From DASPKT01 sp035626475 (GTDB lineage Bacteria > Pseudomonadota > Alphaproteobacteria > Azospirillales > Azospirillaceae): a stretch of 64,000 bases of DNA. The first letter of the stretch is position 1, and each line of letters opens with the position of its first letter. The notes below the pieces were generated by a model. That model saw only the letters and a program-made list of their open reading frames with translations, had not been told where the DNA came from and ran no database searches. Shown here piece by piece: positions 33,742-40,285 of this stretch. A program made the translations under genes and the position numbers. Location: the NCBI GenBank assembly GCA_035626475.1, contig DASPNP010000057.1, positions 1 through 64,000 of the forward strand, in the 5' to 3' direction.

Positions 33742-35008
33742 GGCGCCTCACCCGAATGTCGGCCTGCTCCTTGTGGCCGGCGAAGCCCTCGATGGCGCAG
33801 AGCCGCGAGCAGTACTCGCCGATCAGCACCGATGCCTCCGGGGTGAGGACCCGCTGGTAGGTGCAGGTCTTCATGAATTTTCCGACCCACAATCCACCGG
33901 TGTACCGCGCGGCCTTCCGGGTGGGCAAGGTGTGGTTGGTGCCGATGACCTTGTCGCCATAGGAGACGTTGGTCAGGGGCCCCAGGAACAGGGCGCCGTA
34001 ATTGGTCATGTTGCGCAGGAAATAGTCGGGGTCGCGCGTCATCACCTGGACATGCTCGGACGCGATGTCGTCGGCGATGCGCACCATCTCCTCCTCGCTG
34101 TCGGCGAGGATGACCTGGCCGTAGACCTCCCAGGCCTTGCCGGCGATCTCGGCGGTGGGAAGGATGGTCAGCTGCCGCTCGATCTCGCGCATCGTGTCGT
34201 GCGCCAGCTTCTCCGAGTTGGTCAGCAGGATGGCGGGCGAATTGTAGCCGTGCTCCGCCTGGCCCAGCAGGTCGGCGGCGCACAGCTCGCCGTCGACGCT
34301 GTCGTCGGCGATGACCAGCGTCTCGGTCGGGCCGGCCAGCAGGTCGATGCCGATGCGGCCGAAGAGCTGGCGCTTGGCCTCCGCCACGAAGGCGTTGCCG
34401 GGGCCGACGATCATGTCCACCGGCGCCACCGTCTGGGTGCCGATGCCCATGGCGCCGATCGCCTGGATGCCGCCGAAGGCGTAGATCTCGTCGGCGCCGG
34501 CCATGTCCATGGCGACGACGATGGCCGGGTTCGGCTTGCCCTTGTAGGGCGGCGCGCAGGCGACGATGCGCTTCACGCCCGCCACCTTGGCGGTGACGAC
34601 ACTCATGTGCGCCGAGGCCACCAGCGGGTACTTGCCGCCGGGGACGTAGCAGCCGACGCTGTTGACCGGCAGGTTCTTGTGGCCCAGCACCACGCCGGGG
34701 ATGGTCTCCACCTCCACGTCGCGCAGCGCCGCCTTCTGCACCTCGGCGAAGTTGCGGATCTGGGTCTGGGCGAAGCGGATGTCCTCGATGGTCTGCGCCG
34801 GCAGCTCGTCGTAGGCCGCCTTGATCTCGGCGGGGGACAGGCGGTAGCTGGGCGGCGACCACTGGTCGAACTTCTCGGAATAGCGGCGCACGGCGTCGTC
34901 GCCGTCGCGCTCGATCTCGGCCAGGACGCCCTCCACCGTGGCGCGCACCTTGGCGTCGTCCGCCGCCCGCACTTCCGCCTCGATGCCCTTCTTCAGCCAA
35001 CGCGCCAT
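33722..35008 (-). CDS. Histidinol-dehydrogenase-family alcohol dehydrogenase, HpsN-like
   Basis: A 428-residue member of the HisD superfamily that oxidises an alcohol to a carboxylate with two NAD+. It keeps 'LAGPTETLVIADDS', zinc-site and catalytic His residues in 'GQAEHGYNSPAILLT', 'ASEHVQVMT' and 'EGFAGHKEQ', and the block 'NHTLPTRKAARYTGGLWVG'. That block resembles sulfopropanediol dehydrogenase HpsN more than true HisD. The ATG at 35008 follows GGGGAGAGG. It is not beside histidine genes, and it starts a catabolic operon with aldolase, hydrolase and LacI, so histidine biosynthesis is unlikely. The substrate is a diol or polyol-like primary alcohol of unknown identity. Confidence 0.88.
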   Translation of the reverse strand: MARWLKKGIEAEVRAADDAKVRATVEGVLAEIERDGDDAVRRYSEKFDQWSPPSYRLSPAEIKAAYDELPAQTIEDIRFAQTQIRNFAEVQKAALRDVEVETIPGVVLGHKNLPVNSVGCYVPGGKYPLVASAHMSVVTAKVAGVKRIVACAPPYKGKPNPAIVVAMDMAGADEIYAFGGIQAIGAMGIGTQTVAPVDMIVGPGNAFVAEAKRQLFGRIGIDLLAGPTETLVIADDSVDGELCAADLLGQAEHGYNSPAILLTNSEKLAHDTMREIERQLTILPTAEIAGKAWEVYGQVILADSEEEMVRIADDIASEHVQVMTRDPDYFLRNMTNYGALFLGPLTNVSYGDKVIGTNHTLPTRKAARYTGGLWVGKFMKTCTYQRVLTPEASVLIGEYCSRLCAIEGFAGHKEQADIRVRRHGRKAA

Positions 35009-35123
35009 GGCAGCCTCTCCCCTTCGCTCGCCTGTCCCGATATCCCGGTGTTCCGGTAACCCCCGCGCCCCCGTCGGCCGGCCATCCGTTGGGGCGGCGA
35101 CGAAATATCTTGAACGCGGGGCC

Positions 35124-35152
35124 AGTGTAGGTTTGATTGAATGCGAATGCAA
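35124..35152 (-). promoter_or_regulatory. LacI-type operator (35137-35152) on the HpsN-like operon promoter
   Basis: TTGAATGCGAATGCAA (35137-35152) is a near-palindrome. On the minus strand its TTGCAT half is a -35 (35152-35147), then 17 bp and TACACT (35129-35124). The rightward SDR gene begins at 35174, so the same site should also cover that promoter. Confidence 0.7.
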
Positions 35153-35173
35153 GAATGCTTCGGGAGAAACATC

Positions 35174-35935
35174 GTGACCCTGCCGACCGAGAGCGCCGCT
35201 CCCTTCCGCCTGGACGGACAGGTCGCGCTGGTGACCGGCGCCGGGCGCGGCATCGGGCGGGCCTGCGCCCTGACGCTAGCCCGCGCGGGCGCCACGGTCC
35301 TGGCGGCGGCGCGCACCCGGAGCGACCTGGAGAGCTTGGCCGAGGAGGCGCCGGCCGGGTCGGTGGAGGTGTGGGATGCGGATGCAAGCGACCCCACCTT
35401 CCATGCCCGCATCGCGGGGCTGGAGCGGCTGGACGTGCTGGTCAACAACGTGGGATCCAACCAGCCCGAGCCCTTCGTGGACGTGAAGGTGGAAACGCTG
35501 GACCGGCTGCTGGACCTGAACGTCCGCACCGCCTTCCTGGTGGCGCAAGCGGCGGCCAAGGCCATGCTGCGCGGCGGGCGCGGCGGCTCCATCGTCACCA
35601 TGTCCTCGCAGATGGGCCATGTCGGCTCGCCCGGGCGCACGGTCTACTGCATGACCAAGCACGCGCTGGAGGGGCTGACCAGGGCGATGGCGGTGGAGCT
35701 GGCGCCGCAGGCCATCCGCGTGAACTCGGTCGGGCCCACCTTCATCGAGACGCCGCTGACGAAGCCGATGCTGGAGAAGCCGGAATTCCGCGACTTCGTG
35801 CTGAACCGCATCCCGCTGGGCCGGCTCGGCACCACCGACGAGGTGGCGAACGCCGTATTGTTTCTGGCGTCCCCGGCATCCTCGCTGATCACCGGCGCGT
35901 CGCTGCTGGTGGACGGCGGCTGGACCGCCCAGTAA
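35174..35935 (+). CDS. Short-chain dehydrogenase/reductase
   Basis: A 253-residue classical SDR. The cofactor motif is 'TGAGRGIG' (21-28), the structural motif is 'NNVG' (91-94), the catalytic Ser is near 144 ('TMSSQMG') and Tyr158-x3-Lys162 lies in 'VYCMTKHALEG'. The start is taken as the GTG at 35174, preceded by GGGAGA at 6 bases; the ATGs at 35141 and 35147 lie inside the LacI-type operator. The last residues 'LLVDGGWTAQ' are family-typical. It opens a rightward operon with a tandem SnoaL protein, an MFS carrier, GH36 and GH13, and probably oxidises a hydroxyl of a sugar or sugar alcohol. Confidence 0.92.
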   Translation: MTLPTESAAPFRLDGQVALVTGAGRGIGRACALTLARAGATVLAAARTRSDLESLAEEAPAGSVEVWDADASDPTFHARIAGLERLDVLVNNVGSNQPEPFVDVKVETLDRLLDLNVRTAFLVAQAAAKAMLRGGRGGSIVTMSSQMGHVGSPGRTVYCMTKHALEGLTRAMAVELAPQAIRVNSVGPTFIETPLTKPMLEKPEFRDFVLNRIPLGRLGTTDEVANAVLFLASPASSLITGASLLVDGGWTAQ

Positions 35936-35972
35936 CGCTATCCAACGCACGAAGAAGAACAGGGAGGGCCGC

Positions 35973-36950
35973 ATGGCCGATCACCAGAGGAACAAGCGCA
36001 TCGTCTGGGACGCCTTCCAGACGCTGGACGAGGCATCGCTGCGCGGCCTCATGCATCCGGACGTGGCCTGGCACGGGCCGCACCCGCTGAACGACATGGC
36101 CGGCGCCGACGCCGTCATGGCGACGCTGTGGGGGCCGCTGTTCCGGGCATTGCCCGACCTGGAGCGGCGCGACGATATCTTTTTCGCCGGCGAGTTCAAC
36201 GGCGGCGCCTGGGTGACGGCGACCGGCCACTATACCGGCACCTTCAAGGCTCCCTGGCTGGGCATCCCGGCCACCAACGGCGTGCTGAACATCCGCTACG
36301 GCGAGTTCTTCCGGCTGGAGGAAGGCCGGGTCGTCGAGGTCTACCAGATCCTGGACATCCCCGACGTGATGCGTCAGGCGCGGCTCTGGCCCTGGGCCTT
36401 CAGCCTGGGCGTGGAGGAGCGGGTGCCGGCGCCGGCCACCCAGGACGGGCTGATGCTCGGCCTGCACGACGAGGCCGAGGGGGTGAAGAGCCGCAAGCTG
36501 GTCGAGGCCATGATCGCCGGCCTGATGGAGTTCGACGGGAAGACGCTCGAGAGCATGCGCATGGAGCGGTTCTGGCACCCGAAGATGATGTGGTACGGTC
36601 CGGCCGGCATCGGCACGGCGCGCGGCCTGAAGGGCTTCCAGGACTGCCACCAGCGCGCCTTCCTGAAGGCCTTCCCCGACCGCAAGGGCGGCAACCACAA
36701 GGCGCGGCTGGGCGAGGGCAACTACGTCGCCTCCACCGGCTGGCCCAGCATCCGGGCGACGCATACCGGCGGCGGCTTCATGGGCTGCCCGCCCACGAAC
36801 AAGCCGATCACCATGCGGGTCATGGATTTCTGGCGGCGCGAGGGCGATTGGCTGCGCGAGAACTGGGTCTTCATCGACCTGATCGAGCTGCTGCTGCAGA
36901 TGGAGGTCGACATCTTCGCCCGGCTGCGCGAAGGCGGGCGCCTGCCTTGA
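35973..36950 (+). CDS. Tandem SnoaL/NTF2-like protein 3
   Basis: A 325-residue protein with two SnoaL-like domains. Domain 1 (about residues 8-135) has 'LMHPDVAWHGPHPLNDMAG' and 'GTFKAPWLGIPATNG'. Domain 2 (about 165-300) has 'RFWHPKMMWYGPAGIGTARG' and 'HTGGGFMGCPPTNKPI'. The H-P-x-x-x-W/Y-x-G pattern repeated in both halves indicates internal duplication. The ATG at 35973 follows AGGGAGG. It is downstream of the SDR gene, and its TGA overlaps the TTG start of the MFS gene. It is related in architecture, but not closely in sequence, to the two proteins at 22480 and 23583. Reaction unknown; an isomerase, dehydratase or cyclase on the SDR product is plausible. Confidence 0.83.
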   Translation: MADHQRNKRIVWDAFQTLDEASLRGLMHPDVAWHGPHPLNDMAGADAVMATLWGPLFRALPDLERRDDIFFAGEFNGGAWVTATGHYTGTFKAPWLGIPATNGVLNIRYGEFFRLEEGRVVEVYQILDIPDVMRQARLWPWAFSLGVEERVPAPATQDGLMLGLHDEAEGVKSRKLVEAMIAGLMEFDGKTLESMRMERFWHPKMMWYGPAGIGTARGLKGFQDCHQRAFLKAFPDRKGGNHKARLGEGNYVASTGWPSIRATHTGGGFMGCPPTNKPITMRVMDFWRREGDWLRENWVFIDLIELLLQMEVDIFARLREGGRLP

Positions 36951-38185
36951 CGGACACCGCCGCCCTGCGCCGCGCCGAGGACCTGCCCCTGGCCCGCCGG
37001 GTGGCGGGCTTCGCCATGCTGCTGGCCGGCTATTTCTTCTACTCCTACGCCTGGAACACGGTGGACGTGCTGCGTCCCTACATTCAGGAGGCGGCGGGCC
37101 TGTCGCGGCAGGAGGCGGGGCTGCTCTACAGCGCGCAGAGCCTGGGGGCGCTGCTGGGCGCCATCGTGCTGGCGCAGCTGGCGGACCGGTTCGGCCGGCG
37201 CAACCTGCTGGCCCTGATCACGGTGGGCTACGGGCTGGCGCTGCTGGCGGGGGTGGCCGCCACCACGCTGACGGCACTGCTGGCGCAGCGGCTGGTGCTG
37301 GGCTTCTTCCTGGGCGGGGTGTTCTCCTGCGCCGTCGGCATCTATGTCGGGCTGTTCGCGTCCGACGTGCGGGCCAAGCTTGCCAGCGTCGTCGGCATCA
37401 TGTTCAGCCTGGGCTTGGCATTCCAGGGCTGGCTCGGGCGCTACCTGCTGGACCGGGACTGGACGCTGATGCTCTGGGCCGGGGCCCTGCCCCCGCTGCT
37501 GCTGGGCTTGGCCATGCTGGCCGTCATCCCCGACGACCGCAAGCTGCGCCCCTGGGGGGCCGCCGACACGGCCCCGGCCCCGCCGTCGCGCAAGCTGCCG
37601 ATCGCCGAGCTGCTGGTGCCCGAGCGGCGGTGGCTGACCCTGCGCATCGCCCTGCTGACCGGGCTGAACTTCCTGGCCTACCAAGCCTTCTTCGGCTGGG
37701 CGACGACGTACCTGCGCGAGGTGCGCGGCATGGATGGGGCGGACATCGGCGCCATCGTCGGCATCGGCGGCCTGGGCAGCGCCCTGGGTGGCTTCGCCTG
37801 GGGCTGGGCGGCCGACCGGATGGGGCGGCGCGTCGGGCTGCTGGGTTTCCTGGGGGCCGCGATCCTGATCGCCGCCTTCCTGGCCGCGCCGACCGACATG
37901 CGGCTGCTGGGCATCCTCTACTTCCTGGCGCTGGCCGGCATCTCGGCCTCGGTGGTCTGGGGTCCCTTCTTCGCCGAGCAATATCCCGACCATCTGCGCG
38001 CCACCGCCGCCTCGATCTTCAACTGGGGCCGGATCATCGGCTTCATGGCCCCGGCGCTGACGGCCGCCATCGCCGACCGGGTTGGCATGGCCGCGGCCCC
38101 GATGACCGGGGCCCTCCTCTTCCTCATGGCGGCGGCCGTCTGGTTCAGCCTGCCGGAGACCCTGAAACACGAGAAGAAGGCCTGA
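36947..38185 (+). CDS. Major facilitator superfamily transporter (second paralogue)
   Basis: A 412-residue 12-helix carrier, clearly paralogous to the one at 18013. Shared blocks include 'RAEDLPLARRV', 'NTVDVLRPYI', 'QLADRFGRRN', 'KLPIAELL'-type loop and 'ASIFNWGR'. The start is the TTG at 36947, whose last two bases lie in the TGA stop of the SnoaL gene (TTGA); no ATG occurs in the N-terminal region until the first membrane helix. Inner-membrane import is expected. It is the third gene of the SDR operon and is followed 4 bp later by GH36, so the substrate is probably a glycoside or its breakdown product. Confidence 0.9.
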   Translation: MTDTAALRRAEDLPLARRVAGFAMLLAGYFFYSYAWNTVDVLRPYIQEAAGLSRQEAGLLYSAQSLGALLGAIVLAQLADRFGRRNLLALITVGYGLALLAGVAATTLTALLAQRLVLGFFLGGVFSCAVGIYVGLFASDVRAKLASVVGIMFSLGLAFQGWLGRYLLDRDWTLMLWAGALPPLLLGLAMLAVIPDDRKLRPWGAADTAPAPPSRKLPIAELLVPERRWLTLRIALLTGLNFLAYQAFFGWATTYLREVRGMDGADIGAIVGIGGLGSALGGFAWGWAADRMGRRVGLLGFLGAAILIAAFLAAPTDMRLLGILYFLALAGISASVVWGPFFAEQYPDHLRATAASIFNWGRIIGFMAPALTAAIADRVGMAAAPMTGALLFLMAAAVWFSLPETLKHEKKA

Positions 38186-38189
38186 CCCC

Positions 38190-40274
38190 ATGCACGGGCT
38201 GACGCGGATCGAGCATCACGGGCTGCAGCTGGTCCTGGACCTCTCGGGCGACATGCCGGCGCGCCTGCTGCACCTGGACATGCGGCCCTTCGATCCCGGC
38301 CGCATTCCCGATGCCAATGCCTGGGCCTACCGGCTGGTGGAGGTGGATGCCGCCGGCGAGGACAGCGACTACATCGCCGCGGGCCGGCTGGCCGGTTCCG
38401 CCCTGGGCGGACGGCTGCGGCCGGTGGCGCTGCGCGACGAGATGCTGCCGGCGGGCCGGCGCATCGCGGTCGAGCAGCGCGATCCGTCGACCGGCCTCGG
38501 CGTCACCTCCCACCTGCTGCTGGCATCCGGCCTGCCGGTGGTGGAGAGCTGGACCGAGGTCACGGGCGGCGACCGGCCCGTGACGCTGACCGCCGTCTCC
38601 AGCGCCTTCCTCTGCGGCCTGGTGAAGGATGGCGAGGGGCCGCGCCATACCCGTGCCGAAATCCGGCTGCCGCACAACAGCTGGTACGCGGAGATGCAGT
38701 GGCAGCGGGCCAGCCTGCCCGATCTGGGCCTCGCCAACACCTTTTCGTTCGGCAGCCGGCATATCGGCCTCCGCTCGGTCGGCACCTGGTGCAGCGCCAA
38801 CCATCTGCCGATGGGCTGGCTTGGGCGGGCCCAGGGCGGCGGGCTGCTGTGGGAGATCCTGCATGACGGCTCCTGGTCCTGGCAGATCGGCGAGAGCGTC
38901 CACGACCTGTACCTGCACGTCGCCGGTCCGACCGAGCCGGCCGGGTCCTGGTGGCGGACGCTGGCGCCCGGCGAGCGGTACCAGACACCGCGCGCCGTGC
39001 TGGCGCCGGCCGCCCCGGACGGGGGCTTCGACGAGGCCGTGGCGTCCCTGACCCGCTGGCGCCGCGCCACCCGCACGGCCGAGCTGGGCGGCATGCCCGT
39101 GGTCTTCAACGACTACATGAACTGCCTGATGGGCGATCCCACCGAGGCGAAGGTCCTGCCGCTGATCGACGCCGCCGCGCGGCTGGGGGCGGAGGTCTAT
39201 TGCATGGACTCCGGCTGGTACGCCAAGCCGGGCGAGCGCTGGTCGCTGAACATGGGGCGCTGGGCGGTCAACCGGGAGCGCTTTCCCAACGGGTTGCGCC
39301 CCGTCATGGATCGGGTCCGGGAGCTCGGCATGATCCCGGGCATCTGGTTCGAGATCGAGGTGATGACCGCCAACTGCCCGGATTTCCAGGACCTGCCCGA
39401 CGAGTGCTTCCTGCTGCACCATGGCAGGCGCTGGGTCAGCCACCGCCGCCACCTGCTGGATTTCCGCCATCCCCGCGTGAAGGCCCTGGCCGACCAGGCC
39501 ATCGACATGGCGGTGGAGGAGTTCGGCTGCGGCTTCCTGAAGCTGGACTACAATGTCGGCAGCAACGCCGGGCCAGACTCGGACGGGCGGGCGGAGAGCC
39601 CCGGCGTCGGGCTGATGCAGCACCAGGAGGCCTTCCTCGCCTGGGTCGACGGCGTCAGGACGCGGCATCCCGGCCTGCTGCTGGAGCATTGCGCCAGCGG
39701 CGGCATGCGCATCTCCCAGCCCTTCCTGTCGCGCATGGGCGTGACCTCCAACAGCGACCAGGGCGACCCCGTCCATGTCGCCCGCATCGCCTGCGCCAGC
39801 CCCGCCATCATCCCGCCCGAGCAGGACGGCACCTGGGCGCTGCCCAAGCGCACCGACGGGCCGGAGGCCGTGGCCTTCGCCATGCTGTGCGCCCTGCCGC
39901 TGCGCATGAGCCTCGCCGGCGACGCCGCCGAGCTGACCGGCATGCAGGCCGCCCTGGTCGAGGAGGCGGTGGGGCTGCACAAGCGGCTGCGCGGTGAGCT
40001 GAGCGGGGCCGTGCCCTGCTGGCCGCTGGGGCTGCCGGGCTGGGACGATCCCTGGCTGTGCCTGGGGCTGCGGACGGCCGACCGGCTGTACTTGGCCGTC
40101 TGGCGCCGCGACGGCGGACCGGAGGAGATCGCCCTGCCCCTGCCCGTCGGCCACGGCGCGGCGGAAATCCTCTACCCCGCCGAACTGCCGACCGCGTGGC
40201 GGGTCGAGGGCGGCGCCCTGGCGCTGCGCCTCGCCGAGCGCACCGCCCGTCTGATCGCCCTCGATCTGCGCTGA
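38190..40274 (+). CDS. GH36-family alpha-galactosidase-like enzyme (LacI locus)
   Basis: A 694-residue enzyme with the GH36 layout: N-terminal beta-supersandwich, (beta/alpha)8 barrel beginning near 'PVVFNDYMNCLMGDPTEAK', and C-terminal beta-domain. The nucleophile is Asp453 in 'GFLKLDYNVGS', and the acid/base Asp is in 'GVTSNSDQGDP'. 'YCMDSGWYAKPGERW' carries the usual substrate-site Asp and Trp. There is no signal peptide, so it is cytoplasmic. It differs from the more typical GH36 protein at 61923 and could act on another alpha-galactoside. It begins 4 bp after the MFS gene and precedes GH13. Confidence 0.88.
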   Translation: MHGLTRIEHHGLQLVLDLSGDMPARLLHLDMRPFDPGRIPDANAWAYRLVEVDAAGEDSDYIAAGRLAGSALGGRLRPVALRDEMLPAGRRIAVEQRDPSTGLGVTSHLLLASGLPVVESWTEVTGGDRPVTLTAVSSAFLCGLVKDGEGPRHTRAEIRLPHNSWYAEMQWQRASLPDLGLANTFSFGSRHIGLRSVGTWCSANHLPMGWLGRAQGGGLLWEILHDGSWSWQIGESVHDLYLHVAGPTEPAGSWWRTLAPGERYQTPRAVLAPAAPDGGFDEAVASLTRWRRATRTAELGGMPVVFNDYMNCLMGDPTEAKVLPLIDAAARLGAEVYCMDSGWYAKPGERWSLNMGRWAVNRERFPNGLRPVMDRVRELGMIPGIWFEIEVMTANCPDFQDLPDECFLLHHGRRWVSHRRHLLDFRHPRVKALADQAIDMAVEEFGCGFLKLDYNVGSNAGPDSDGRAESPGVGLMQHQEAFLAWVDGVRTRHPGLLLEHCASGGMRISQPFLSRMGVTSNSDQGDPVHVARIACASPAIIPPEQDGTWALPKRTDGPEAVAFAMLCALPLRMSLAGDAAELTGMQAALVEEAVGLHKRLRGELSGAVPCWPLGLPGWDDPWLCLGLRTADRLYLAVWRRDGGPEEIALPLPVGHGAAEILYPAELPTAWRVEGGALALRLAERTARLIALDLR

Positions 40275-40285
40275 GGAGACCCGCC

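Noticed and set aside
33722..35008. Annotation as histidine-biosynthesis HisD
   Set aside because: No other his gene is near. The gene starts a LacI-containing catabolic operon and the sequence resembles the HpsN branch.
35141..35173. ATG start for the SDR
   Set aside because: The ATG codons are inside the operator palindrome and lack a ribosome site; GTG at 35174 has one.
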